A stretch of 64,000 bases of DNA from CAZGHS01 sp964525495. GTDB lineage: Bacteria > Patescibacteriota > Microgenomatia > JALYQM01. The translations under genes and the position numbers were made by a program. The notes beneath the pieces are model-generated. The model ran no database searches. It was given only the letters and a program-made list of their open reading frames with translations, and was not told the origin of the DNA. Positions 37,101 to 46,616 of the stretch are shown here, piece after piece (position 1 is the first letter of the stretch; every line of letters starts with the position of its first letter). The DNA lies in assembly GCA_964525495.1 (NCBI GenBank), contig CAZGHS010000005.1, positions 1-64,000 on the forward strand, read 5' to 3'.

Positions 37101-38321
37101 GGGTGGAATCCTATTCAACAAGTAAGTACGTCTCGTCCGTGGACAAGCAACAACTTTGGTGTGAACATCGACCAAGGCCCAACAATAATAATAGATACAA
37201 ATGGTAAAAAATACCTTACATACATCGAAGATTTTGATAATACAGGCGATTATGGAAGTATTCATTATGTAACAAATGCATCGGGATCCTGGATAGACAC
37301 GGAGCTATCAAATACATATAGCCACGATCCAGTATTAGCATTAGCTCAAAACGGTGACCAATATCTTATTGGTCACGGGCATCCTAACAACACATCATGT
37401 AAATTAATGACGGTAATGTGTACAAAGAAACGAAATACAAACGGAGTATGGGATTCATCACTCGAGTTTGCTACACCAACAGGATCAGATTCATACGATT
37501 CAAGCCCAAGTATTAAATGGTCTGTAGTAGGATTTAATCGTCCTGAAACTATAGAATTCGTCTTCCCAAGGATAATAAATAATAACTACAACACATCAAG
37601 TCTTATGTACGGATACATTAATTACAATACTCCAACACCGACACCAACTGCCGCTCCGACCGCAACACCAGTTCCAACTCCTACTGCTACTCCGGCCATA
37701 ACACCAACCCCTGTACCAACGATCACTCCAACTTCCGCACCAGTTACAATAACCTATACAGTTCCATCAAATGATAGAGACGCATGGTCGGGTAATGCGC
37801 ACACTGGCAATCCAAATAACGAAGTAAGAGTAAACGGTTATAACAACACAAATGAACCGTACTTATTCGTCAGTAATGACAGTGATGAAGAATCTGCGGG
37901 GATGCAGTTCCAAATCGATGTGCCGCAAAATGCTACTATTCAAAACGCGTTTTTGACAGTCACTGCTGGTTCATTCCAAAGTCCTAGTGCAACGGGGGGA
38001 ATGGGAATTCAGATCTATGATGTCGGCAATACAACGGCCTTTCAAAATGGGTTTTTGGGAGATCTTATAAATCATCACCCTCGTTATGGAACAAGTATCA
38101 TGTGGTCAGATCCAACAACGTGGACAAATGGGTCTATAAAAAGCTCGCCAAACATCAACGCACTTGTCCAGCACATAGTGAATAGGACTGATTATGCACA
38201 AAATAACTTTATAGGGTTTGTGATTGACGAAGGAACCTTGCAAAGCGGAAAATATTACGGATGGGACGACTACTTTGGCGGAGATCCTGCAAGGTTAACC
38301 GTGACATATACAACAAATTAA
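34197..38321 (+). CDS. Secreted surface protein: DNRLRE-like domains flanking two beta-propellers
   Basis: An exported protein of about 1374 residues. After the signal peptide, residues ~35-205 form a DNRLRE/CBM96-like domain (GLRFTNINIPKGATINSAKL). A TPT linker leads to a propeller-like module (~262-700) with sialidase/BNR-type repeats such as FAVSNDAGATWIELDG. A second linker and a second propeller-like module (~756-1145, DLHIAYWTNDNYVKY) follow, and a final linker leads to another DNRLRE-like domain (~1186-1374, AGMQFQIDVPQNATIQNAFL). The first propeller is a paralogue of the one in the next gene (both have IAYDSIND/VAYDSIND). No enzyme motif is certain. A glycan-binding or adhesive role is inferred from the domains and the neighbours. 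Confidence 0.78.
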   Translation: MLLGERYFKLGTLSLFIVLILGMSFFYTSAHADSNIYQITASANDVNQDGNTLDITSANMWLGTGASTSSSYTGLRFTNINIPKGATINSAKLQVFSPSSSWISMTFDFAAEAADNSAIFSTTSKPSQRTVTNTKIRHSSNNSWSANTNYTLDEINTVVQEVINRPGWTSGNSLSLVLKGAGSSYGRKSIRAYNGTPANAPKLLVTFSVAGTPTPAPTSTPTATPTATPVPTTTPTVAPTATPTISPTATSTPIPTATPTSQPSNVAYYNINTSTSTSAGYDAVSWSQGYPITVDKFGKYIVPIQRHGFSSENFAVSNDAGATWIELDGSGILNRSSIAYDSINDTLQVVTTANAVAYSKYSIVRDGNNNITSLALDGIMNIETGAGCTAMDIRNPIALWKDDGANGQVVAFWSVSKTCSGSSIVETRAAMRTLSNSAADRTASNWKALNGVSSAPGSVGPALVAYNKIYGINTAYDRPFQHSAMIQGGGGVHSNDIYYFNIDQNDTHGFQRLTWNPALNDWSGSWTSRAVFGGNVGDNLGYNLKKELLSKPVYASNSNRVYVGISRWLTGGAGDSQSLFYVDDSDIVIEAGNVYSANGTAFLYPTFDLMYDQVTGLVNFFYLTTGVNQNGHVYYKSYDGSNFSTAKPFFTAAGQTVDIPIVYQSRIDNKAVLFFRKNKTSDPNTPPHEIFFGYAKLDTPVPNPTPTATPTVAPTATPVPTSTPTVAPTATPTPTSTPTPTATPTTAPTNPPGETVKGSFEIGQGGSDVIPHQIVRTQDDKVYTFGYAGQYQPVLKAYWTNGTGIPTQTSHFSGSTQVTDSSNLISVDAVYDGSAIIHVITNTQGGITKDYPFDTTTNTFRSPQTVATNTKTVSGDYVGSSGVSAMFDTAGDLHIAYWTNDNYVKYGKYQYSNNTNTLTQVEGPTTVDADVNANHPSLAVSPLDNSISVAWISQSGTPRILYREKTVNGWNPIQQVSTSRPWTSNNFGVNIDQGPTIIIDTNGKKYLTYIEDFDNTGDYGSIHYVTNASGSWIDTELSNTYSHDPVLALAQNGDQYLIGHGHPNNTSCKLMTVMCTKKRNTNGVWDSSLEFATPTGSDSYDSSPSIKWSVVGFNRPETIEFVFPRIINNNYNTSSLMYGYINYNTPTPTPTAAPTATPVPTPTATPAITPTPVPTITPTSAPVTITYTVPSNDRDAWSGNAHTGNPNNEVRVNGYNNTNEPYLFVSNDSDEESAGMQFQIDVPQNATIQNAFLTVTAGSFQSPSATGGMGIQIYDVGNTTAFQNGFLGDLINHHPRYGTSIMWSDPTTWTNGSIKSSPNINALVQHIVNRTDYAQNNFIGFVIDEGTLQSGKYYGWDDYFGGDPARLTVTYTTN

Positions 38322-38373
38322 TTTGTCATAGGAACAGCGTAAAAAATAGCTTTATCATTCTCCTTAAAGATGC

Positions 38374-38379
38374 TACTCT
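38374..38379 (+). promoter_or_regulatory. Weak -10 box TACTCT before 38388
   Basis: TACTCT ends 8 bases before the ATG, the same spacing as other leaderless genes here. There is no clear -35 and no Shine-Dalgarno. Confidence 0.3.
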
Positions 38380-38387
38380 AATAGAGA

Positions 38388-40988
38388 ATGAAAAAAATAT
38401 TAGCTTCATTTGCTGTTATTCTCTTAATAGGGTTAGGGGTGTTTGCTTATACAAACACTAGAGCCGATGGAACATATGCATCCCTCGGTACAACTGATGC
38501 TGGAGATGGAAGCAATGACGCTATCAACTTCTCCCAAGGACGTGTCTGGACAATTGACCAATATGGCAAATACATCTGGCTGACCCAAACTCGCGTTTCT
38601 ACAACTACCCATTGGGCTTGGTCAAATGATAATGGAGCCAATTGGTCACAAAGCTCCGAAAGCTACACATTTTTAACGCGAGGATCCGTCGCCTATGATT
38701 CAATCAACGATGTTTTACATGTCATTTGGGCTGCAACCGATACTAATGATGGAATTATTTATCGCCGCTACGGCATTACACGCGACGGGTCAAACAATAT
38801 CACCGCCATCGCCCGCATCAATACCGGAGTCAATTTACAGTTAGACACCTCTTCCTCGCGCAACTTAGATCAACCAGTCGCACTCTGGGTCAATGATGGA
38901 ACAACAGATGGTACACTCGTCGCAATCTGGCCTAAACACGGCTCAAGCATCAACGAGGTCAGAGCCTCGCGAAGACGACTATCAATGACAGACGCCGATG
39001 GAGTAGCCGGTAACTGGTTATCACTTGACGGTACAGCCGATACCATCTCAACCGATCCTCCAGCAGTCGCAGCCGATCAAATATATTTTGATACTTCTGG
39101 AGCAGTTGCAGTCTCAGCCAGTGTTCGCGGAGGAACCGGATCACGTAAAGACAACCTCTATGTATTCGTGGCCGAAGAAGACGATAATAGCGGAGATCAG
39201 TTATTAGCGTACCGTGCAACTTGGAATTCAGGCAGTACCAACTGGAGTGGTGGTTGGGCACAAGTCGGAGTGATGGGGGCGATGGACACATCATCAGGCT
39301 ATACACTCAAATACCAGCTTGTTACCAAGCCAGTCCTCGACACAACCAACGACAAACTCTATGTAGGATGGGCGCGTTGGAAAGATGGTACAAACGGAGA
39401 TACGGTAAGCATGGCCTCGTTGAATAGTTCTGACGCGATCTCTTCAACGGTCGACATTTACTCAGCACTCGGCACCCATGCCTATGCACCTACCATAGAC
39501 CTCGCATACGATGACAAACAAGACTATATCTATGCCTCATACATCCAGTCTACAACTAACGGCGGCAACGGTCATATTGATTACAAAACATACGATGGAA
39601 CAACACTCAGCTCTGCCACTAGATTTTACACCTCGCCAGGTGGCTCAGCTGGAGCTGACGGCGGCGCAGATATCCCTATTCTCTACCAAAATAGAAGTAA
39701 CAACAGGCTACTATTTGGATTTCGTATCAACGGCGCTCTACCGCCAACCGGTGTGAATCCTCACTCCATCTATTGGGGGTATGTCACGCTTCCAACTCAA
39801 CCAACTGTCCAGTTCACATCGACTTCCGCATCAGGATCAGAAGGTACGACTTCCGTAACTTTGCCAGTTTCGCTTTCCGGATCATTTTCTCGAGATGTCA
39901 CTGTCAGTTATTCCGTAACAGGTGGTACTGCAACCGGTTCGGGGAGTGACTATACGCTTTCATCTGGAACTGCCACAATAACAGCTGGCAGCACCTCAAC
40001 GACAATTCCCGTTACTGTGGTAAACGATTCAACTGACGAATCAGACGAAACCGTTATCGTAACACTTTCTAGTCCAACATTCTCTACACTGGGATCGAAT
40101 ACTGCCTATACGTACACTATTACCGACAACGATGACGCTGCAACTACTTCTTCAGGTTCATCTTCTAGTAACAATAATACAGCAAGTTCAAATGAGCCAC
40201 CAGTTTGTGCAGACAGAAAACCTGATCAGACTCCAAGATTGTATGCTTCATCAAGTGAAGGAAAGTCATCAATAAAAATCTATTTTGCTGACGATTCTCA
40301 AAACGTCAATAAATACGCAATTGAATACGGCACACAGTCAGGTAAATATACATACAGCGCAGATAATATAGGCGGAAAAGGAGCACGAACTTATACAATT
40401 CAATCGCTCACAGAAAACACGATCTATTATGTCAGGATTCGCAATGGCAACGGTTGTGCAACAGGTTCGTGGTCATCAGAAATATCCTCGAAAACTGAGG
40501 GAACAGATAATACTATTGCAATAACAAATATCACACAGCCACAAGAAAGCACACAAAAACCCTCACCTAACCCCTCAGCATCTCCAACCAATGCTTGGAC
40601 AAGTAGGCCATCGCCCACACCATCAGCGCAAGTTGCTGGATACACAGTAAAAATTAAAGTAAATGATGACGATAAAAAGCCGGTGGAGAACGCTAAGGTA
40701 ACGCTCCATTCAACTCCACGGACTGCATTTACAAACAAAGAAGGTATTGCTGAATTCAAAGATGTTGAAAGAGGTAATCACAAAGTTGAAATTGCGTATG
40801 ATGGATATCAAGGGCAGCAACAGTTAACGTTAGAAGGAGAAGTCAAAGAATTTAATATTAGTGTCGAGATTAAAAAAACTGACAGTAGTATCTCAAACTA
40901 CGTATATGCTGCACTTGCAGGTGTAATCATTTTATTAATTTTAGTAATAGTAGTGATGAAATCACGTAATAAGAATAATCGTACTTGA
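38388..40988 (+). CDS. Membrane-anchored surface protein: propeller, Calx-beta, FN3 and carboxypeptidase-regulatory-like domains
   Basis: An 866-residue protein with an N-terminal signal. A propeller module (~25-465) is related to the previous gene (WAWSNDNGANWSQSSE, VAYDSINDVLHVIW). A Calx-beta domain (~470-580) has GGTATGSGSDYTLSSGTATI and the acidic VNDSTDESDETVIV, expected to bind Ca2+. An FN3-like domain (~600-705) contains YYVRIRNGNG. A Pro/Ser linker and a carboxypeptidase-regulatory-like beta-sandwich (~750-830, VENAKVTLHSTPRTAFTNKEG) follow. The C terminus is a transmembrane helix (~836-858) plus a basic tail KSRNKNNRT, which anchors the protein in the membrane. It is the only protein of the surface run with a clear C-terminal anchor, so it may hold the others at the surface. 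Confidence 0.82.
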   Translation: MKKILASFAVILLIGLGVFAYTNTRADGTYASLGTTDAGDGSNDAINFSQGRVWTIDQYGKYIWLTQTRVSTTTHWAWSNDNGANWSQSSESYTFLTRGSVAYDSINDVLHVIWAATDTNDGIIYRRYGITRDGSNNITAIARINTGVNLQLDTSSSRNLDQPVALWVNDGTTDGTLVAIWPKHGSSINEVRASRRRLSMTDADGVAGNWLSLDGTADTISTDPPAVAADQIYFDTSGAVAVSASVRGGTGSRKDNLYVFVAEEDDNSGDQLLAYRATWNSGSTNWSGGWAQVGVMGAMDTSSGYTLKYQLVTKPVLDTTNDKLYVGWARWKDGTNGDTVSMASLNSSDAISSTVDIYSALGTHAYAPTIDLAYDDKQDYIYASYIQSTTNGGNGHIDYKTYDGTTLSSATRFYTSPGGSAGADGGADIPILYQNRSNNRLLFGFRINGALPPTGVNPHSIYWGYVTLPTQPTVQFTSTSASGSEGTTSVTLPVSLSGSFSRDVTVSYSVTGGTATGSGSDYTLSSGTATITAGSTSTTIPVTVVNDSTDESDETVIVTLSSPTFSTLGSNTAYTYTITDNDDAATTSSGSSSSNNNTASSNEPPVCADRKPDQTPRLYASSSEGKSSIKIYFADDSQNVNKYAIEYGTQSGKYTYSADNIGGKGARTYTIQSLTENTIYYVRIRNGNGCATGSWSSEISSKTEGTDNTIAITNITQPQESTQKPSPNPSASPTNAWTSRPSPTPSAQVAGYTVKIKVNDDDKKPVENAKVTLHSTPRTAFTNKEGIAEFKDVERGNHKVEIAYDGYQGQQQLTLEGEVKEFNISVEIKKTDSSISNYVYAALAGVIILLILVIVVMKSRNKNNRT

Positions 40989-41022
40989 AATTTAATTAAA
41001 GATAAGAGAGAATAAACAAGTT

Positions 41023-41427
41023 ATGGAAAAAAAACCAAGTAAAAAACTAATTATTTCAGTTGTAGTCGTTATTGTTCTAGGACTTTGGGTCGCTGGATCA
41101 ATAGCATTAGGTTTGGAGTATTGGAATCTCAAACAAAAAACAGAAAAGAATGATGCAAAAGCTGTAGTAGAAAAACTTAAAGTTCTTATGACTGTTCCAG
41201 CAGAAGAGCCTCTCGTTGCTACTATTACTGATGCAATTAAGCTTAAGCAATCAGAACCGTTTTATAAAAATGCACAAAATGGAGATAAGGTGGTTATCTG
41301 GAAAGATAAAGCTGTTATCTATCGCATGGATCAAAACAAGATCGTAGATTTTGGTGTTGTAATTCGGACCCAGCAGCCAGGTGTAGCTGGTGTAGCGACC
41401 CCGTCAGGTGAACAAGAAAATAGATAA
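41023..41427 (+). CDS. Small single-pass membrane protein, function unknown
   Basis: A 134-residue protein with one N-terminal transmembrane helix (about residues 9-31) followed by a charged linker and a compact domain with YKNAQNGDKVVIWKDKAVIY. A short Gly/Val/Pro-rich tail ends the protein. I recall similar short membrane proteins in other CPR genomes but know no function for them. It sits between the last surface protein and the glycosyltransferase cluster, 34 bases after the former, and may be co-transcribed with it. Confidence 0.6.
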   Translation: MEKKPSKKLIISVVVVIVLGLWVAGSIALGLEYWNLKQKTEKNDAKAVVEKLKVLMTVPAEEPLVATITDAIKLKQSEPFYKNAQNGDKVVIWKDKAVIYRMDQNKIVDFGVVIRTQQPGVAGVATPSGEQENR

Positions 41428-41464
41428 TTCAAAATAAGCTACAAAAGATATAAAATACCCTTAA

Positions 41465-43091
41465 ATGAAGAAATATCTCATTGTCATACTCTTTCTTGCA
41501 GCTATATTTCGCATCCCATTTCTAGATACTCACATGCCAGCCTTATATGGTGACGAGATATCAATCGGATATAATGCTTATTCAATCTTAACAACAGGCA
41601 AAGATGAGTTTGGGAAATTTCTTCCAATACAGTTTGAATCATGGGGCGACCAAAAAAATCCGGTCTACATCTATATTGTTTCTCTTTTCCAGATTGTGTT
41701 TAAGCTATTGGAGTGTGCGATTACCTTCAGCTCTTGCCGGCATTGGCGCGGTATATCTTACGTATCTATTATCCAAAACATTACTAAGTCTTAAATCAGA
41801 TAAAGATAAAAACGTCGAAGTAACATCACTTATAGCAGCACTATTACTCGCCTGTAGCCCATGGCACATACATATTAGTAGGGGAGGGTATGAGGCAAAC
41901 CTCGCGCTCGCTTTAGGATTACTTGGAATAATATATCTTATAAATTTTATTGCTAACCCCTCTTCTAAAGCTTTTTATATAAGTTTGGGAGCATTCACTC
42001 TTAGCATGTACACCTACTACACCACCAAAATGTTTATTCCTTTACTTATTATAGTTCTATTACTTTGGGGATGGGTGTATCTACAAAAATCAAAAACATA
42101 TGTCGTTCATTCACTAAAATATCTCGCGTTATTTTTTATAGTATGTCTTCCTATTGGGTATCTCGGTTTATTCGACAAGGGACAAGCACGGTTCCAGACG
42201 ATAAACATTTTTGCAAATCCTCAAGTACAGGAACGCGTTATCGCAGCACGAGCAAAATATCCCGCAGATTCATTCACTGTGTCATTACTTGAGAACAAAT
42301 ACACATACTATGTAAGAGACTTCTTGGAGTATTATTTTGATAATCTTTCAGGACAATTCTGGTATGTATCGGGCGACAGCTCGCTACGATACACAGTAGG
42401 TAATCACGGAATGTTTTATCTTATCGAAGTCCCATTTCTTCTGATAGGTATTATCCTCATGTTCAAAAACAATAAAAAGGTCGCAGTACTACTTTTAGCC
42501 TGGCTATTGCTCGCACCACTACCTACGTCGCTTGTAGGAAAAGCCTATGGCCTGCGCTCCTTAGCAATGCTTCCTATACCGATGATTTTTGTAGCATATG
42601 GTCTCGCGAATTCGCTCAACGCAGTCAGAAAATACAAATATCCTGCTATTGTGTCGGTTGCTGTTATCTACTGCATCTCAGTCATAAACTGGTCAGCACG
42701 ATACATAGTGCTTTATCCAACGTATGGACAATACTGGTATGACAGTATGCAGAAGGAAATGATTGATTATGCAAAAGCAAACGAAGACGACTATGATAAC
42801 ATCATTCTAACGCGATTCTATGGTAAAACAGAAATGTATTATGCGTTCTATGAAAAAGTGGAGCCACAACAATACCAAGAGCTAAGTCAGAAAAAAACCG
42901 AAATAGCAAATACACCTATGGTAAAATTTGGTAAATACTATTTCGGAGACATCGCAACAGCAGGTAAAGATTTTTCGCAATTACAACTCCCCCCACGCAC
43001 ACTTGTAGTAGCTTCTCCGCAATTTGCATTTGGAACAGAAACGATCAACGCCAAAGACGATAAACGAATTCTATTCAAAGTAGTAAAATAG
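41465..43091 (+). pseudogene. ArnT-like glycosyltransferase gene broken by a frameshift near 41710
   Basis: Two overlapping frames make up one enzyme. The first (41465 to about 41710) carries the N-terminal helix, the catalytic first loop YGDEISIGYNAYSI and the motif WGDQKNPVYIY. The second frame takes over from about 41709 with WSVRLPSALAGIG and runs to 43091 with the rest of the membrane helices and C-terminal domain. Comparison with paralogues (KLLGLNEWTTRFPSAF) shows four residues missing between KLL and W. A 14-base deletion at 41710-41712 explains both the missing residues and the frame change. It has its own -10 (TATAAA at 41449-41454). It is either a true recent pseudogene, a variable gene or an assembly error. 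The two frames are otherwise intact. Confidence 0.85.
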
Positions 43092-43098
43092 ACAGATT

Positions 43099-44847
43099 AT
43101 GAAAGAAAAAATCCTCCTCAGTCTCATCATCCTCGCTGCAATAGTTATTCGTTTTTATAATCTTGGCCAAAATCCTCCCTCACTTTACTGGGATGAAATA
43201 GCCTTGGGCTACAATGCCTATTCGATTGCCGAAACTGCAAAAGACGAGGAAGGTGCCTTCCTGCCTGTTCAATATTTTAGGTCATTTGGAGATTTTAAAC
43301 CGCCTGTATATATATATGCAGCCGTCCCGATGATCAAGCTATTGGGCTTAAATGAGTGGACCACTCGATTTCCTTCTGCTTTCTTCGGAACGCTTTCTAT
43401 AATAGTAACGTATTACCTAACAAGAAAAATCCTCATACGACAGACAAAATCAAATAAAGAAAACGAATTTTTAACTCAAAAAAGAATAAATTATATCGCT
43501 CTCATAGCAGCACTACTCCTAGCCCTATCGCCGTGGCATACACAAATATCACGAGTCGCGTATGAGGCAAATGTTGCGCATTTCCTAGCTTTAGTCGGAA
43601 TATGGTTTTTCTTCATCGGCTTAGATAAACATAAATGGAAGCTAGGGTTCTTTCTCGGTTCTGGAATCAGTTTTACGCTCGCTATGTACACATTTAACTC
43701 AAGTAGGGTATTTATACCGCTTTTGGTAGCGTCACTCCTATTTATATATATTAAGGAATTAGTGTCAAAAGAACAGCGCAATCTGAAGCCGTTCATTATA
43801 GCGGCAATTATTTCTTTAGTATTAACCTTACCAGCACTACAACACATGCTGTCATCACAGGGTCAGTTGAGATATAAGGAAGTAAATATTTTTTCTAACC
43901 AGGAGGTAGTCAAGCTCTCAAATCAACGCATTGAGCAAGCAGGTCACGCCTGGTGGGCAAACATTTTTAATAACAGACGAGTATTATTCGCTCAGGACTG
44001 GCTCGACGGCTATTTTAGGCATTTTTCCGCGAAATTCCTACTTATATCTGGAGACGTAAACCCACGTTTTTCAATACAAGACATCGGTCAGCTCTACTTA
44101 GTAGAAATACCATTCCTTCTTATTGGTTTATATGTGATGCTCTCGCGACCAAATAAAAACTATGCATTTATCTTAGTTTGGTTACTGATGGCCCCTATAC
44201 CTGCAGCATTTGCGCGCGAAGTACCTCACGCGCTACGAACATTAAATATACTTCCTACATTCCAAATTATAACTGCACTAGGATTTCTCTATACGATATA
44301 TGCGCTGCAACAGCGTGCAGGTAAATTCAATAGATATGCTGCACAAGGGATTATCGCAGGAAGCACGATATTGCTTATCGGACAACTATACTATTATCAG
44401 CACAATTATTACGACCACTACCCTAAATACTCTGAAACCGAATGGCAATATGGCTACAAACAAATGATGCAGGAGCTTTCTAAAATTGATCAAAATTACG
44501 ATCGCGTAGTTATCACCGATGGTCTAGGTCGCCCCTATATAAATGTACTCTTCTATAAACAATATTCACCTGCACTGTTCCAAGTCGAGCGAAAAGCAGA
44601 AACTGATCAAACAGGGTTTGGATTTATTAATGTATATGCTTTTAATAAATACCAATTTAGAGGAATAAATTGGAAAAAAGAGATAGCAGATCAGAAAACA
44701 GAGGAAAAAGTATTAGTAGTAGGCACTCCGCAAGAAATTGAGGAAAACAAATTCACAAAGGCAACAGTAAAAAACCTCAAAGGACAAACTGTATTCATAC
44801 TGAATGAAATACCCAAAGGACAGGATGCCTTACTTGAACTCAAATAA
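43099..44847 (+). CDS. Polytopic glycosyltransferase, ArnT/PMT-like
   Basis: A 582-residue GT-C membrane enzyme. The first loop carries YWDEIALGYNAYSI with the catalytic Asp-Glu, and the second motif is FGDFKPPVYIYAA. The sequence LLALSPWHTQISRVAYEANVAH in the middle helices is shared with the neighbours. A conserved FLLISGDVNPRFS loop precedes the later helices, and a soluble C-terminal domain of ~120 residues begins near YYDHYPKYSETEWQYG. It starts 8 bases after the upstream glycosyltransferase and ends 9 bases before the next, so the three form one operon. The donor is expected to be a polyprenyl-phosphate sugar. The acceptor may be a surface protein or glycan of this cell; this is inferred from context. 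Confidence 0.87.
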   Translation: MKEKILLSLIILAAIVIRFYNLGQNPPSLYWDEIALGYNAYSIAETAKDEEGAFLPVQYFRSFGDFKPPVYIYAAVPMIKLLGLNEWTTRFPSAFFGTLSIIVTYYLTRKILIRQTKSNKENEFLTQKRINYIALIAALLLALSPWHTQISRVAYEANVAHFLALVGIWFFFIGLDKHKWKLGFFLGSGISFTLAMYTFNSSRVFIPLLVASLLFIYIKELVSKEQRNLKPFIIAAIISLVLTLPALQHMLSSQGQLRYKEVNIFSNQEVVKLSNQRIEQAGHAWWANIFNNRRVLFAQDWLDGYFRHFSAKFLLISGDVNPRFSIQDIGQLYLVEIPFLLIGLYVMLSRPNKNYAFILVWLLMAPIPAAFAREVPHALRTLNILPTFQIITALGFLYTIYALQQRAGKFNRYAAQGIIAGSTILLIGQLYYYQHNYYDHYPKYSETEWQYGYKQMMQELSKIDQNYDRVVITDGLGRPYINVLFYKQYSPALFQVERKAETDQTGFGFINVYAFNKYQFRGINWKKEIADQKTEEKVLVVGTPQEIEENKFTKATVKNLKGQTVFILNEIPKGQDALLELK

Positions 44848-44856
44848 AGGATTTCT

Positions 44857-46593
44857 GTGCGACTAAAACTTCTTATAGCAATCATCTTCTTAGCTGCTGT
44901 ACTCAGATTTTCGGGACTAGGATCAAATCCTCCAAGTCTGAACTGGGACGAAATTGCCATTGGCTGGAATGCCTATTCAATTCTACAAACAGGAAAAGAC
45001 GAGTTTGGACAGTATCTGCCATCTACATTTCGCTCGTTTGACGACTATAAATCTCCTGCATACATCTATGCAACAACTATTTCTATTGCACTATTCGGCA
45101 AAACAGAGTTCGCAGTCCGCTTCATGTCGGCATTAGCGGGAACAGCAACTGTGCCGCTGATGTATTACTTTGTAAAAACGTTACTTGTACAGAAAAAAGA
45201 TGATACACCCAAAGACCAATACTGGATAAATAGAATAGATAATATGGCACTTTTTTCAGCAGGAATGTTAGCAATAACGCCATGGCATATTCACTTTTCT
45301 CGAGTCGCATTTGAGTCAAACTTTGCATTGTTTTGGGAAGTGCTCGGGGCGTGGCTCTTCCTGTTATCGTTACATAAATTCAAACAAAGCACGGTACTAC
45401 TTTTTGCTTCAGTCATAGCCTTCGGTATAGCACTTTACTCATATGCAAATGCACGGCTCTTCATAGTTCTTTTATTAATGGGATGGGGGATCTATTTCTT
45501 CAGAAAGCTTCTGAGCATGAAGAAAGGTTTAATTTTTGCAATAATCTTTGGTCTAATAATAGCGGTGCCTTTGATAAATCAGATGACGCAGGGAGTCGGT
45601 CTAGCACGATTCCAGGCGACGTCGATAGTTAATCGCCCAGAAGTATTCGCACGCAATAAAGAGCAGGCAGTAGAAGATTATCACGATGGGCAAGGCACAT
45701 TAAGTGTCGTAGTACACAATGTGCGCCTTCCTTTAGTTCGGCAAGTTATTCAAAACTATTTAGACCATTACCAGTATTCATTTTTAGTCGTCAAAAGTGA
45801 TTTACCCCGACATCAAGTTCCAGGCTTTGGATTACTCTATCCTTGGCAACTACCCCTCATTATTATCGGTACTGTATTTTTAATAAGCAGAAGAAAACAC
45901 ATCAATGCATTCCTACCACTCTGGTGGCTTCTGATTGCTCCCATACCGGCTGCAATCACCTGGCAAGTACCGCACTCAATTCGTTCACAACTCATGCTCC
46001 CTATACTCAGTATACTTTCTGCTATTGGACTATGGGCACTTTTAAAATATTTCCAACAGCTTGATTTGATTTCATATACACGATCACAAAAAAATAGACT
46101 CATGTATACAGCGCATTGGGTGGGACCAAAAGTAGCATTTCTAGGGATTCTGGGTATAATTGGGCTATCTACGCTCCACTTTTCGCTCAACTATCAGCTC
46201 TATCTCCCTAAAGAATTCGCCAAGCAATGGTTGTATGGCCGTAAAGAAATGGTCGAAATAGTTGAGGCGGAAAAAGATAAATATGACACAATTATTGTAG
46301 ATCTTTCAGTCGATTGGGCATATCTCTGGTTTTTGTGGTACGGAAACTACACGCCAGAGTGGTATTTAGCACAAGGAGGCACAGTCAGTGGTGGTTTCGA
46401 AGAAACTCAGAATAAGATAGGCAAGATTCAATTTAAACCATTCAATTTTGACCCTACATACTTTGGTTCGCAAAACATGCCGCCCAATTCGCTCTTTATC
46501 GCCTTACCTGAGAGATTCCCTGGGAAACTCATACCATATAAAATGGTAAGAGATCCGGCGGGGAAACCAGCCATATATATTGTAAAAAGTTGA
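44857..46593 (+). CDS. Polytopic glycosyltransferase, ArnT/PMT-like (GTG start)
   Basis: A 578-residue paralogue of the previous gene. First-loop motif NWDEIAIGWNAYSI, second motif FDDYKSPAYIYAT, middle TPWHIHFSRVAFESNF, and the loop FLVVKSDLPRHQVPGFG. The later helices are followed by an extracytoplasmic C-terminal domain with AKQWLYGRKEMVEIVEAEKD. The GTG at 44857 is used because it directly precedes the first membrane helix and has an AAAGG Shine-Dalgarno 6 bases upstream. It is third in the tight glycosyltransferase operon. The number of adjacent paralogues suggests that each adds a different sugar or uses a different acceptor. Confidence 0.86.
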   Translation: MRLKLLIAIIFLAAVLRFSGLGSNPPSLNWDEIAIGWNAYSILQTGKDEFGQYLPSTFRSFDDYKSPAYIYATTISIALFGKTEFAVRFMSALAGTATVPLMYYFVKTLLVQKKDDTPKDQYWINRIDNMALFSAGMLAITPWHIHFSRVAFESNFALFWEVLGAWLFLLSLHKFKQSTVLLFASVIAFGIALYSYANARLFIVLLLMGWGIYFFRKLLSMKKGLIFAIIFGLIIAVPLINQMTQGVGLARFQATSIVNRPEVFARNKEQAVEDYHDGQGTLSVVVHNVRLPLVRQVIQNYLDHYQYSFLVVKSDLPRHQVPGFGLLYPWQLPLIIIGTVFLISRRKHINAFLPLWWLLIAPIPAAITWQVPHSIRSQLMLPILSILSAIGLWALLKYFQQLDLISYTRSQKNRLMYTAHWVGPKVAFLGILGIIGLSTLHFSLNYQLYLPKEFAKQWLYGRKEMVEIVEAEKDKYDTIIVDLSVDWAYLWFLWYGNYTPEWYLAQGGTVSGGFEETQNKIGKIQFKPFNFDPTYFGSQNMPPNSLFIALPERFPGKLIPYKMVRDPAGKPAIYIVKS

Positions 46594-46608
46594 GTAAAAC
46601 GGTATCCT
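46580..46608 (+). promoter_or_regulatory. Promoter for the lipoprotein at 46617
   Basis: TTGTAA at 46580-46585 and TATCCT at 46603-46608 are spaced 17 bases. The ATG at 46617 follows 8 bases later, so the mRNA is probably leaderless. The -35 overlaps the end of the upstream coding region. Confidence 0.45.
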
Positions 46609-46616
46609 ATCGATAT

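Noticed and set aside
32450..37740. Possible CRISPR or direct-repeat array in the TPT-linker regions
   Set aside because: The repeats are short, in frame, variable in DNA and encode Pro/Thr linkers between domains.
41604..43091. Independent glycosyltransferase starting at 41604
   Set aside because: It would lack the catalytic first loop, which is encoded just upstream in another frame; the two parts are one frameshifted gene.
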